A stretch of DNA of 64,000 bases from Pedobacter sp. R20-19 (GTDB lineage Bacteria; Bacteroidota; Bacteroidia; Sphingobacteriales; Sphingobacteriaceae), in NCBI RefSeq assembly GCF_000708265.2, contig NZ_JCKI01000002.1, positions 248,001 through 312,000 on the forward strand, read 5' to 3'. The position numbers and the translations under genes are program-made. Shown here piece after piece: positions 45,513 through 53,625 of this stretch. The notes under the pieces were generated by a model. The model did not search any database. It was not told where the DNA came from and saw only the letters and a list, made by a program, of their open reading frames with translations. Every line of letters starts with the position of its first letter. Positions within the stretch are counted from its first letter, which is position 1.

Positions 45513-46149
45513 CGAATGAAGATGTAGCTCTCTTAAAAGCTAGCCCGGTTATTTTAATTTGATAATCCGAATTGGATAAGAATTAATTGATTTTAAATGT
45601 TCATTTCATTAAAAACACCTCTAAAGGAGAAAAGTTAAATCTCCATTCAACTATTCGGTATAGGATGCTTAAACAGCAGGTTAATTATAATATAAATAGC
45701 CTGTTCAAATCATATTTTATGGCATATTATTAATCTAATTCGAATTAATACTGTTGAGTAGTTACGCACATCTGATACTGATTAAATATGAATTCAAATC
45801 TCTTTATGTAATGAATTTGATTTGTCACCTATATAGTTGTGCCATAAGTCCTTTTATAGAACTATGTATACCTTCCTTTATAAGCTACATATCTAAAACC
45901 TTTTTATAAAACTCGAAGGTTCTACTCTTATTATTTCGTAAATGTTTGAAAATATATATTAAAAATGTAACTGTAAAATGTCAAATAATAATAATAAATT
46001 AGTTAATTTTGTAGTATATTATACCATAGTATAATTATTGACAAAACTCATAAAAAGTGTATGATTTTTTAGATTTTCATGGTATTAAAAATGTTTTTAT
46101 TTACTTTTGAAGTATTTAAATCGTTTTAGTATCTACTTTCAATTTTTTT
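45513..46149. other. Non-coding region between sorted-protein genes 2 and 3
   Basis: 637 bp of very AT-rich sequence with no coding pattern. TACTTTTG at 46102-46109 is a likely -7 element for gene 3. No copy of the conserved leader element is present and no other structure stands out. Confidence 0.45.
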
Positions 46150-46557
46150 ATGCTGTTCCGTTTTTTTTATTTGTCTATTATTAGTTTGATAGTTTTTAGT
46201 TGCAAATTATTTGCGCAATCAGGTTCTGGGTGTTATGTTTCCTCTACAACAACTTTTGCGGTAACTTCAGTTGGTAATGCAGGTCCCGCTAATTCATCAG
46301 ATATAAGGCCTACTTATACTGGGTCACTTGCTTTAGCCAATAGTACTACCTGTCCGAGGGTGAAATCTTTTGGTAATAATAGGGGAGCCAATACCTGTTA
46401 TATCAGAACATCTAACTCAGCTGGCTTTACTTATACATCAGGAAATCTTTATGATTATGAAAGAGAAAACTGCCCTTTGGATGATTACATTTGGTTAATG
46501 CTTATAGCCATTGGCGGATTTGCCTTTACTGCACTTCGGAAATATCATTTGGCTTAA
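46150..46557 (+). CDS. Small four-Cys secreted protein with CPLDDY-helix-RK C-terminal sorting tail (3 of 6)
   Basis: A 135-residue protein. The N-terminal signal includes LIVFSC, which could be read as a lipobox (Cys18), but the Ala-Gln after residue 21 also suits signal peptidase I and matches the siblings. The mature part has Cys28 (in GSGC), Cys68 (TTCPRV), Cys83 and Cys108. The tail is CPLDDYIWLMLIAIGGFAF, then RKYHLA. Apart from this frame of features it is unlike the first two paralogues; CPR at the second Cys recurs in the fifth gene. Ser/Thr-rich between cysteines. Function unknown. Confidence 0.78.
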   Translation: MLFRFFYLSIISLIVFSCKLFAQSGSGCYVSSTTTFAVTSVGNAGPANSSDIRPTYTGSLALANSTTCPRVKSFGNNRGANTCYIRTSNSAGFTYTSGNLYDYERENCPLDDYIWLMLIAIGGFAFTALRKYHLA

Positions 46558-47096
46558 TCTTTCGCAGCGTTTCTGAGTTATTATTAGATCATATGTGCAA
46601 GATATGATCAATTATAGATTGCTCTTAAGCAACCTCCTATTCGGTAAATTCTTTTAAATTGTGTGATGAAATCCTCATCTTATCTTGCTATAAATTCTCT
46701 TTCTTAACTATTACCTTTCTGGATGATATAAGTATTATTCGCTATCAAAATTGCAACCTGATTTTCTTACGCATGCCTACACCTATACATGCTATATAAC
46801 TAAAAATAATAATGTTTTAACCAGGTTTTATTTGGCTATTTAATCATTATTTGTGGTATAATTTAACAAGATTACGATGATATTTTATCAGTGAACAAGA
46901 TGAATAAAATTCGCATCTAAATTTTTTTGTAAAAATTATGTTATTGATATAGATCAATAATTCTAATATTGTTTTTCAGGACTTAAAAATTTTAAAAAAT
47001 CGTTTTAGAAGAAATAGGAGTTGGTTTTTTTGGAAAAAAGTATTATGCCAAAATTTTAAATTATTCAATTTTAAGCTGATTAGGAGGGTTGTTCAT
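46558..47096. other. Non-coding region between sorted-protein genes 3 and 4
   Basis: 539 bp, AT-rich, with no gene or repeat that I can support. Confidence 0.4.
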
Positions 47097-47127
47097 TTTG
47101 TTCATATAACTGTTTTGAATACTTTTG
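47097..47127 (+). promoter_or_regulatory. Consensus promoter of sorted-protein gene 4
   Basis: TTTG (47097-47100), exactly 19 nt, TACTTTTG (47120-47127): a full match to the Bacteroidota housekeeping promoter. It predicts a short (~20-25 nt) leader and supports the start at 47157. Confidence 0.8.
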
Positions 47128-47156
47128 TAGGGTAATTAATACAAATTTTATTCATT

Positions 47157-47789
47157 TTGAAGTTCTCAGCTCTTAACATCTCGCAACAATCAGTATCAAT
47201 TGGAAACCCATTTTATCAACTAACAAATCATATTTATAAATGGGTTAGTTCAAAGCATAAATCAATTGGATTATTGATTATAATGCTATCACTAAATACT
47301 AAAAAATCTGATGCTCAGATTAGTGGAAACGGCTGTGATTTTGGCGGGCGTATAGCTATTCAATATTTGGGTTCTGCAACGTATTATGGTAATTCAAATG
47401 ATGTTGTCGAAGTATATAGCACATCATCTGCAGTTCCGATCAATAAAGGAAATGGAAAGGGGTACGATTGTGATGCGATAAATGATTACGATGCGTTTCA
47501 AGTTTGGGATCCATCCATACAGCCATATGGCGCAAATAGAACTGTTCCGGCTAGTCATGATATCAGGAGAAATCCATCATCTCGCCAGCATGAGTGTGTG
47601 GTTGCATCATCACGTTATGCTACACCGGATGGCGAAGGAACAATTGTTGGCTATACATATAAAGACCCAAATAATTGCACTTCTGCACGACCTAATAACC
47701 TGCCTTTAGATGATTATTTGCCATTTTTGGTGTTAATGAGCGTAATGATCTCTTTACCATTTATTATTAAAAATAGCATTTTTATTTAA
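47157..47789 (+). CDS. Four-Cys secreted protein with LPLDDY-helix-K C-terminal sorting tail (4 of 6)
   Basis: A 210-residue, longer member. I begin it at TTG 47157, which fits the promoter just upstream. The signal peptide is unusual: ~35 polar residues precede the hydrophobic core SIGLLIIMLSL, with cleavage near DAQ (residue 54). Cys60 lies in GNGC, then Cys105, Cys147 and Cys174. Here the fourth Cys is 8 residues before the motif LPLDDY (182-187), followed by a helix (LPFLVLMSVMISLPFII) and a Lys. The start could also be an internal codon nearer the hydrophobic core. No known fold; the features match the other five. Confidence 0.72.
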   Translation: MKFSALNISQQSVSIGNPFYQLTNHIYKWVSSKHKSIGLLIIMLSLNTKKSDAQISGNGCDFGGRIAIQYLGSATYYGNSNDVVEVYSTSSAVPINKGNGKGYDCDAINDYDAFQVWDPSIQPYGANRTVPASHDIRRNPSSRQHECVVASSRYATPDGEGTIVGYTYKDPNNCTSARPNNLPLDDYLPFLVLMSVMISLPFIIKNSIFI

Positions 47790-47790
47790 T

Positions 47791-48172
47791 CCGACTTACG
47801 AAGTTTCAAAGGGCAGTGTGATGGGAAACTTCGTAAGTCTCCATGTTTTTCAAATCAGCTATTAAACTGGCGAAGTTCTGCCACGCTGCTTGCCTTTAAA
47901 ACTTCGCAAGTTTCTAAAACCCGACTTACGAAGTTTAGTTGGGTGGTGTGAAAGAAAACTTCGTCAGTCTCCATATTTTTCAAATCGGCTATTAAACTGG
48001 CGAAGTTCTGCCACGCTTCTTGCCTTTAAAACTTCGCAAGTTTCTAAAACCCGACTTACGAAGTTTAGTTGGGCAGTGTGATGGGAAACTTTGTCAGTCT
48101 CCATATTTTTCAAATCGGCTATTAAACTGGCGAAGTTCTGCCACGCTTCCGGCCTTTAAAACTTCGCAAGTT
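47791..48172. repeat. Three tandem copies of a 130-bp palindromic repeat
   Basis: Units start at 47791, 47921 and 48051 (each with CCGACTTACGAAGTTT), an exact 130-bp period; the third is cut short at about 48172. Each unit has two stems built on the same core: ACTTACGAAGTTT / AAACTTCGTAAGT (perfect in copy 1, 47794-47806 and 47826-47838) and GCGAAGTT / AACTTCGC (47870-47877 and 47900-47907). Copies differ at only a few positions. There is no gene inside; the 63-residue frame over it is a by-product. Confidence 0.85.
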
Positions 48173-48242
48173 AATTCTAAATCTTAATTACTGTTCATAG
48201 TTGTTCAGTGTTTTATTCGTAAGTGGTTGATGTTGAATAAAG

Positions 48243-48262
48243 TGAATGGATTATTCCATTCA
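48243..48262. promoter_or_regulatory. Short perfect palindrome upstream of sorted-protein gene 5
   Basis: TGAATGGA-TTAT-TCCATTCA, 8 perfect pairs, ending 34 nt before the ATG. Possible operator or leader hairpin. Confidence 0.4.
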
Positions 48263-48295
48263 TCTCTGCAGTAGTTTTGGTTAAAAATCAAGTTA

Positions 48296-48712
48296 ATGCT
48301 CCAGAAATTCGCTTTTTTAATTTTGCTATTATCTACCTTCACCTCGGGTCTTTTTGCCCAATCAACAGGTTGCTTGATTGGAACTAATGTATTTACAAAT
48401 TTAAATGGGTATGTAAATGTTACAATTGTTGTTTCGGTTAGCGTTAGAAATTTTGATAATCCAAGCTTTAGTACCCTTACGAATGCTTGCCCCAGGGCGG
48501 TTAACGTTACACCTGTAACTGGTCCATTAACGCTAACAGCATGTGTGGCAAACGGAAATCTACTTTCTATAGGTAGTACGGTAACGTACACTCGTTTGGA
48601 TCCACCTGTTCAGTGCGATTTGGATGATTTAACCCTTCCATTTGCTGCAGCTGCAGGTACATTAGGCTTGTTTTTCATCCGGAGGCGTAAAATTATAGAT
48701 AGGTTATACTAA
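48296..48712 (+). CDS. Small four-Cys secreted protein with CDLDDL-helix-RRRK C-terminal sorting tail (5 of 6)
   Basis: A 138-residue protein. The signal peptide ends near residue 22 (GLFAQ). Cys26 lies in TGC, then Cys65 (NACPRAV), Cys83 and Cys107, followed by the tail CDLDDLTLPFAAAAGTLGLF and the strongly basic RRRK. The core between cysteines is Val/Thr-rich and looks beta-stranded (NVTIVVSVSV). It is the member whose end looks most like a classical sorting tail, with an Ala/Gly-rich helix and an Arg cluster. Its stop codon overlaps by 2 nt the stop of the convergent HEPN-type gene. Confidence 0.78.
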   Translation: MLQKFAFLILLLSTFTSGLFAQSTGCLIGTNVFTNLNGYVNVTIVVSVSVRNFDNPSFSTLTNACPRAVNVTPVTGPLTLTACVANGNLLSIGSTVTYTRLDPPVQCDLDDLTLPFAAAAGTLGLFFIRRRKIIDRLY

Positions 48713-49518
48713 TCTCTTACATCCATCTGCAAACTTAAAACATCAACTAGTTTATTAAGCAAGGTGCTAATCTTATCTTGCAAATAAGCCAAATGTTCAG
48801 GAGCTATTTTGTAATTATCATCATAGCGTGCACCAGTGTAAGCTTGCTGAAGCAATTCAAGCCATTTTAATTCTTTATTCTTTTTAATGTCGAAAATATT
48901 CTTAATTGCTGGCAGATAAAACCCAGCAACTTTTTGAAGTAAAATTAATTGATGACTTTTAGGTGCTCTTTCTTCATATAGTTTGATAATCAGACTAAAT
49001 GTCTGTTCACATACCTGATGAAGCATAAAAGCTGACAGTTGAAATTTGCCTTCCTTAAAATATACTAACGCACCTTCCTGAAAACTTTTGGCCTTTTCCA
49101 GTCCATGATGAATCACCATGGCAGAATGTGCCCGCATTTCAGATAATTTACATGCAGGCGTTTCAATCAATTCGTATTGCGGTGCAGATTGATATATACA
49201 ATGTTCGCGACGACAATAGCTGGAATAAAATAAATTGCCACGCGCTAACATATCATGCATGGTTCCATAAGAAAAATACCTGATTTCTATATTAATCTTG
49301 CCCAGGGCAATAAACTCCAGCATATTTCTTGTGACATCACTGGCCTGGTATTGAAAGCGGTCTAAAACCATAATCAAGGTGATGAGCCTGGTATTGTCCC
49401 TGCGCTGAAAAATATAGGCCAGCGGAATCAGATTAGTGATCAGTTCCAGCAGATGCTTAATCTGCTTTTGAGGAAGAGCAGCAAGGATTCTGTTCGTTTC
49501 CAAGGGGTTGAAGTTCAT
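48709..49518 (-). CDS. HEPN domain protein with degenerate nucleotidyltransferase-like N-terminus
   Basis: A 269-residue cytoplasmic protein. The C-terminal half (~150-265) reads as HEPN: ALVYFKEGKFQLSAFMLHQVCEQTF, SHQLILLQKVA, then LLQQAYTGARYDDNYKIAPEHLAYL, a typical end. The N-terminal half is placed where related proteins carry a minimal nucleotidyltransferase (IFQRRDNTRLITLIMVLD) but lacks the GS...DxD catalytic motif, so it is probably inactive. The HEPN RNase motif RxxxxH is not evident either. Its gene is 1 nt downstream of the gene at 49520, so the two form an operon. HEPN/NTase proteins often act in toxin-antitoxin or stress systems, but activity here is unproven. Confidence 0.75.
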   Translation of the reverse strand: MNFNPLETNRILAALPQKQIKHLLELITNLIPLAYIFQRRDNTRLITLIMVLDRFQYQASDVTRNMLEFIALGKINIEIRYFSYGTMHDMLARGNLFYSSYCRREHCIYQSAPQYELIETPACKLSEMRAHSAMVIHHGLEKAKSFQEGALVYFKEGKFQLSAFMLHQVCEQTFSLIIKLYEERAPKSHQLILLQKVAGFYLPAIKNIFDIKKNKELKWLELLQQAYTGARYDDNYKIAPEHLAYLQDKISTLLNKLVDVLSLQMDVRD

Positions 49519-49519
49519 C

Positions 49520-50704
49520 TTATCGGTTTATAAATGTTTCATTGTGAAAATGTAAGTATAACTTGTCTTCGTCAACCGCAACCAGTAATAAAGCAAGTTC
49601 CATGATTTTGATCAGTATTTCATATAAATCAAAGGCACCGCCTGTAGCTGGGGCAATATGGCCAGCTCTTGAACCACAATAACTCCATTCTTTTAAGTCT
49701 TCTCTGATGTTAGAAATGTTTTCAAGAGTAAGTAATGGTTGGAAAACATCAAGGGGGCTCTCCTTTTCATCTTCCTGCAAAGTTAAAATCTCGTAAGGAT
49801 CGTCCTTTTCCGGCGATGTATGGATGAGGTTCTGCAGGGCAAGCCAACTGGAAAAAAGATGGGGTTGTGCTGAAGCTGCAGTAGGCGTTGAGGTCGGAAT
49901 TTGATAGGCTGAGATAAGGTAACAAGCTTCCAGAAGCCGGGTCAGCTGGTCATGTAGGTATATAAAATCTGGTGGTGCCATAGTTAGGTTATTTCCTATA
50001 ACCGCTTTAAACCATGCTTTGAGCTGATCGCGATAACTGCCCAGGCTTTCTTCTCTGAAAAACTGAATAATTTGATAGTAAGGATTTTTTAGATATTCAT
50101 TTCTGAGTAAGGTTGGGCAGGTATCCTGAAAGTGACCAATTTTTATCACTATGCATTGCCGCTCTAATGCCCTCAATAATCGTTCATAGATCAGCCAGCT
50201 GGCTTCAATTAACCGTTTGGTGTTGCGATAGAGCGAATAAATGGAGGTATCAAAACCATCTGTGATGCCTTGCTCTAATGAATGGCTGAGCCAGTCATAA
50301 AGCAAACTTTTAGATGTAACCAATTGCTGTTCATCAAGAAAATTAAAGACTTTAAGTGGTTGCATTAATTCGTCATCAGTTAAATGCCGGGTTTGATCAC
50401 AATAGAGGTAACTGGTATAGCTGAGCATCTCTTCTGCTATGCTGGTGTGCTCAATTATTAAATTTTTAGCGGTTGATGTTTCTTCATTTAATGCAAATGA
50501 AACTTCATAAAATTCTACGAGGAGCTTATAAAAAAATAGCAGGTCAGACGGTGCATATTTAGGATCATCGGGCTGCTCTGTCAACATGAGTTCCAGCCAC
50601 TCATCCATAAAGAAAAGGTGGGTTGGCATACTTTTAAGTTCAAAAAATTTTTCATAAAATAAAAAGGAGGGATGCAATTGCAAATTGGTTTCAATACTTT
50701 TCAT
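49520..50704 (-). CDS. Hypothetical helical protein, operon partner of the HEPN protein
   Basis: A 394-residue protein with no signal peptide or membrane segment. It appears almost wholly alpha-helical, with many Leu/Phe/Tyr heptads (LLFFYKLLVEFYEVSF; LTRLLEACYLISAY) and few glycines. I recognise no domain. The segment PPDFIYLHDQLTRLLEACYLI near residue 240 is similar in style to conserved helical proteins of Sphingobacteriaceae. It lies 1 nt before the HEPN gene and is divergent from an S24-type repressor with 104 bp between. Together these look like a regulated two-gene unit of unknown purpose. Confidence 0.7.
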   Translation of the reverse strand: MKSIETNLQLHPSFLFYEKFFELKSMPTHLFFMDEWLELMLTEQPDDPKYAPSDLLFFYKLLVEFYEVSFALNEETSTAKNLIIEHTSIAEEMLSYTSYLYCDQTRHLTDDELMQPLKVFNFLDEQQLVTSKSLLYDWLSHSLEQGITDGFDTSIYSLYRNTKRLIEASWLIYERLLRALERQCIVIKIGHFQDTCPTLLRNEYLKNPYYQIIQFFREESLGSYRDQLKAWFKAVIGNNLTMAPPDFIYLHDQLTRLLEACYLISAYQIPTSTPTAASAQPHLFSSWLALQNLIHTSPEKDDPYEILTLQEDEKESPLDVFQPLLTLENISNIREDLKEWSYCGSRAGHIAPATGGAFDLYEILIKIMELALLLVAVDEDKLYLHFHNETFINR

Positions 50705-50808
50705 GAGCTTAATTTTAATTTTATTTACCTTGCGTGTTGCATAACAAAAATAATACTATAATTAAGCAATGCTAAATTTATTTCGTACAACTTATTAACA
50801 TTTTTCTC

Positions 50809-51459
50809 ATGACTGAATTAGATCGTTTTAAATCATTAATGGATATATTAAACTTTAGAACCCAAAGAGATTTTGCCGTTGCACTTAACATTAAGGATGG
50901 TTCTATGTCTGATATTGTGCGTGGTAGAGGAAACAGTATTTCTGCATTCATTAAAGATCGTTTAGCATACAGATTGAATGTTAATATTGAGTGGCTGGAA
51001 ACTGGCGTTGGAGAACCTCTAATGAAAAGCGGGCCGGTTATATCCGAAGCGAAAGAAGGTGTTCCGTACTTTGATATTAGTTTATCGGATTCAGATACAT
51101 TTATATTAATGGAAGAACAAGCCGAATACTTTGTAAATTATAAACCCTTTAATGATTGCACAGCTTATCTTCCGGTTTATGGCGATAGTATGTATCCCAA
51201 ATATGCATCTGGTGAAATCATTGCTATTCGGGAAGTAACTAATTTTGATGTATTACAATGGGGTGAAGCTTATGTTGTGATGACAGATGAAAAAGCAAAC
51301 TACTTACGAAGCATTAAGATGATTTATCAGCATGCTGATCCCGACAAACTTATTCTTCGTTCATCCAATCCAAATTTCAGGGGTGACACCATTATCAATA
51401 AAAGCAATATTACATCATTGTATATTATCAAAGGAAAAATAACAAGAAATTTAATTTAA
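50809..51459 (+). CDS. XRE helix-turn-helix repressor with S24 (LexA/CI-like) domain
   Basis: A 216-residue regulator. An N-terminal helix-turn-helix covers residues ~5-65 (QRDFAVALNIKDGSMSDIVRGRG), and a C-terminal S24 peptidase fold ~110-210. The catalytic Ser is present in YGDSMYPKY (residue ~126). Where LexA and CI have the Lys of the dyad (…VKR), this protein reads YLRSIK, so the Lys seems replaced by Arg and self-cleavage may be lost. Such proteins then act as ligand-independent or differently triggered repressors. It is divergent from the HEPN operon and is the obvious candidate regulator of it. Confidence 0.85.
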   Translation: MTELDRFKSLMDILNFRTQRDFAVALNIKDGSMSDIVRGRGNSISAFIKDRLAYRLNVNIEWLETGVGEPLMKSGPVISEAKEGVPYFDISLSDSDTFILMEEQAEYFVNYKPFNDCTAYLPVYGDSMYPKYASGEIIAIREVTNFDVLQWGEAYVVMTDEKANYLRSIKMIYQHADPDKLILRSSNPNFRGDTIINKSNITSLYIIKGKITRNLI

Positions 51460-51682
51460 TTCCTTTCAATATCATTCTCTTACTAAGACAGATATAACAA
51501 TTTTAATTTTAAAACATATTGGGAATATTAAGGTATATTAAATATTGTTATTGAATTGCGATTTCACTATATTTATCTTAATAAATTTAGTTGTTATGCC
51601 TGCTGATCTAATAGATTTGCTTAAAACAAATATTTCTTCGTTGTAAAACCAGCCTTTATCTAGTGGTATTGTTGCCAAAAAT

Positions 51683-52408
51683 TTGCATATTAGTGATAAC
51701 GGCAGTGGCGAATTAACGCTATATGGCGATTTCACCATCACCTTAAAAGTGTTAGATCTCACTACTAATGGTGCACCCAATTTAAATAGCCTGATGACTT
51801 TTACCCAGCAAGTGATTACCTCTAAGTTAAGGGGCGGTGGGTATAAGAGTGGAGTAATTTATTTTGAATATAATTCTTCAACCAAGTCATTTAATTTTCG
51901 AAAAAATCATACCTATTCCATCCGCTACAATTTTAATTGTGGTGTTAATGTTATACAGATTAATATGCTGAGTCAGTTAAAGGGGAACGATTTTGTATTG
52001 GCCGTAGTAGATAGTATTGGTCATCAGTTTACCGATCAATATGGGAAAAAGCACAATTCAGGGGGACTTGCCCAGAGAGATGGAGGACCAGCAGTTGTGA
52101 GTTACAATGAATGGAGAAAGAATAAATATATAGGTGTACACGAGTTTTTTCATACACTAGGTTTGGGAGACATTGAAGATCTTAGTAAAAAGGACCGGTT
52201 AATGTACCATCTAGGAGATAACACAAGTTATAATATATCTGACAATGAAAGAGGAGATATGATGAGTTTTCTTATGCGAAATATTAGCGACATGACAAAA
52301 GGCACTTATTCATACACAAACCTAAATTTTAACACATTAGATTTATTAAGAAGATTTTTAAAAGATACAACGAATGGTTTCAAATACAACAAGGCTAAGT
52401 TTAGGTAG
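51683..52408 (+). CDS. Metzincin-like zinc metalloprotease, possibly 5'-truncated
   Basis: The readable part is 241 residues. VHEFFHTLGLGD (His153, Glu154, His157, Gly160, Asp163) fits the metzincin pattern HExxHxxGxx(H/D) with Asp as the third ligand, and LMY near residue 173 fits the Met-turn. No signal peptide is seen. Upstream, the same frame runs back from 51683 to an ATG at 51596 but is broken by TAA at 51644, with protein-like sequence on both sides. Thus the gene may have lost its original start, or it may start near the TTG at 51683. Similar domains occur, as I recall, at the C-terminal end of large RHS-type toxins; that is recollection, not a search. The 3' end overlaps the next gene by 35 nt. 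Confidence 0.6.
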   Translation: MHISDNGSGELTLYGDFTITLKVLDLTTNGAPNLNSLMTFTQQVITSKLRGGGYKSGVIYFEYNSSTKSFNFRKNHTYSIRYNFNCGVNVIQINMLSQLKGNDFVLAVVDSIGHQFTDQYGKKHNSGGLAQRDGGPAVVSYNEWRKNKYIGVHEFFHTLGLGDIEDLSKKDRLMYHLGDNTSYNISDNERGDMMSFLMRNISDMTKGTYSYTNLNFNTLDLLRRFLKDTTNGFKYNKAKFR

Positions 52409-52784
52409 CATTCTACTTTTTATGTTTGTCGCCTGCATAAATGAGAACAAAATAAAAATAAAAGCACCAAAAAAAAATAGCCTGCCAGATTCTTGCAGGT
52501 ATTATGCATATGATGCCGGGCAAATAGTTTCTAACCTCAGTTGTTATAATTGCCATATCAGAAGAGGTGAAAGATTAAATAATATACCGTCTTTTGATGA
52601 GCTTGCAGCTATGGATAGTTTAAAACTTTTAAATTTTGTTTTTACTAAGAAACATAATGGTAATTACAGTATTAAAGGAGCATTCAAGACATCCAGAATG
52701 GATACACTAAGTGATTGCGAAATAAAAAGTGCAATTCGTTACATAAGAGATTATGGTAGAGATATTTCATTACCCAGCCAATAA
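52374..52784 (+). CDS. CxxCH lipoprotein, tandem copy 1
   Basis: A 136-residue predicted lipoprotein (signal LFMFVAC, lipid Cys near residue 22). The mature domain has the haem-attachment motif CYNCH near residue 58 and SRMDTLSDCEIKSAIRYIRDY near residue 108, where the Met and the closing helix fit a small cytochrome c. The first of three paralogues in a row. Its first 12 codons overlap the end of the metalloprotease gene in another frame. Its position suggests a role connected with the protease, for example as inhibitor or immunity protein; a redox role is the alternative. Haem binding is not proven. Confidence 0.75.
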   Translation: MVSNTTRLSLGSILLFMFVACINENKIKIKAPKKNSLPDSCRYYAYDAGQIVSNLSCYNCHIRRGERLNNIPSFDELAAMDSLKLLNFVFTKKHNGNYSIKGAFKTSRMDTLSDCEIKSAIRYIRDYGRDISLPSQ

Positions 52785-52789
52785 TAGTT

Positions 52790-53203
52790 ATGGTTTTAAA
52801 TATAATAAAACTAAGTTTCGGTAGTTTTTTATTTTTATTCATTGTGGCATGTGTAAATAAACCGAAATCCAAAGATAATATTGTAAGTAATAAAAAGATA
52901 CTTAAAGACTGCAGATATTATGCTTATGATGCTCAACAAATTGTTTCTAATCTTGGCTGTTATAACTGTCATGTTCGAACCAATGAGCGATTATTTGAAA
53001 TACCAACATTTAGCGAAATATCTATAATTGACAGTTTAAAACTTATAACATATGCATTTACTAAAAAGCATAAAGGTTGGTATGATAAAAGCGGAACTTT
53101 TAAAAAGTCAAGAATGGATACTTTAAGTGATTGTGAAATTAGAAGTGCCATTCGATATATTAAAGATTACAATAGGGATACTCCGCCCATGTCTAGCCAC
53201 TAA
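52790..53203 (+). CDS. CxxCH lipoprotein, tandem copy 2
   Basis: 137 residues, 5 nt after copy 1 and roughly 60% identical to it by eye. The lipobox is LFIVAC. CRYYAYDAQQIVSNLGCYNC-H and KKSRMDTLSDCEIRSAIRYI are conserved. The region between (ERLFEIPTFSEISIIDSLK) varies. The 416-bp spacing from copy 1 indicates a tandem duplication that included the overlap region: its 5' end still encodes GFKYNKTKFR-stop in the frame used by the protease C-terminus. Confidence 0.75.
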   Translation: MVLNIIKLSFGSFLFLFIVACVNKPKSKDNIVSNKKILKDCRYYAYDAQQIVSNLGCYNCHVRTNERLFEIPTFSEISIIDSLKLITYAFTKKHKGWYDKSGTFKKSRMDTLSDCEIRSAIRYIKDYNRDTPPMSSH

Positions 53204-53208
53204 TTGTT

Positions 53209-53613
53209 ATGGTTTCAAATATAATAAAGCTAAGTTTAGGTAGTATTTTGTTTTTATTTACTGCCGCTTGTCTAAATAAACCCAAATCAAAAGAGAATAC
53301 TTTGATTAAAAAAAAGCTAATCGATACCTGCAGGTACTATGCTTATGATGTTCAACAAATCGTATCTAATCTGGGGTGTTACAATTGCCATATTTTGGCA
53401 GGTAATAGATTAAATGAAATATCAACATTTGAAGAATTAGCTAAGATGGATAGCTTAAAACTGATCAATTATACCTTTACAAAAAAACACAAAGGATGGT
53501 ATAGTAAAACTGGATCATTTAAAACTGCGAGAATGGATACCTTAACTGATTGTGAAATAAATAATGTTATTCGTTATATAAAAAGATGCTGCAAGAAATA
53601 TCCCTATGCCTAG
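53209..53613 (+). CDS. CxxCH lipoprotein, tandem copy 3
   Basis: 134 residues, 5 nt after copy 2 and 419 bp from its start. The lipobox is LFTAAC and CYNCH is intact near residue 60; ARMDTLTDCEINNVIRYIK is conserved. The last ~10 residues (RCCKKYPYA) differ because of a small frameshifting indel relative to copy 2, whose DNA continues in parallel to the shared end CTAGCCACTAATT. It also encodes GFKYNKAKFR-stop in the second frame at its 5' end. Confidence 0.75.
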   Translation: MVSNIIKLSLGSILFLFTAACLNKPKSKENTLIKKKLIDTCRYYAYDVQQIVSNLGCYNCHILAGNRLNEISTFEELAKMDSLKLINYTFTKKHKGWYSKTGSFKTARMDTLTDCEINNVIRYIKRCCKKYPYA

Positions 53614-53625
53614 CCACTAATTACC

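Noticed and set aside
47890-48081. 63-residue frame between sorted-protein genes 4 and 5
   Set aside because: It lies wholly inside the 130-bp tandem repeat and reflects its periodicity.
47791-48172. CRISPR array
   Set aside because: The 130-bp units are contiguous and nearly identical, with no short repeat alternating with unique spacers and no cas genes nearby.
48709-52408. Prophage or integrative element around the S24-type repressor
   Set aside because: No integrase, structural phage, relaxase or attachment-site genes are nearby; the regulator alone is not enough.
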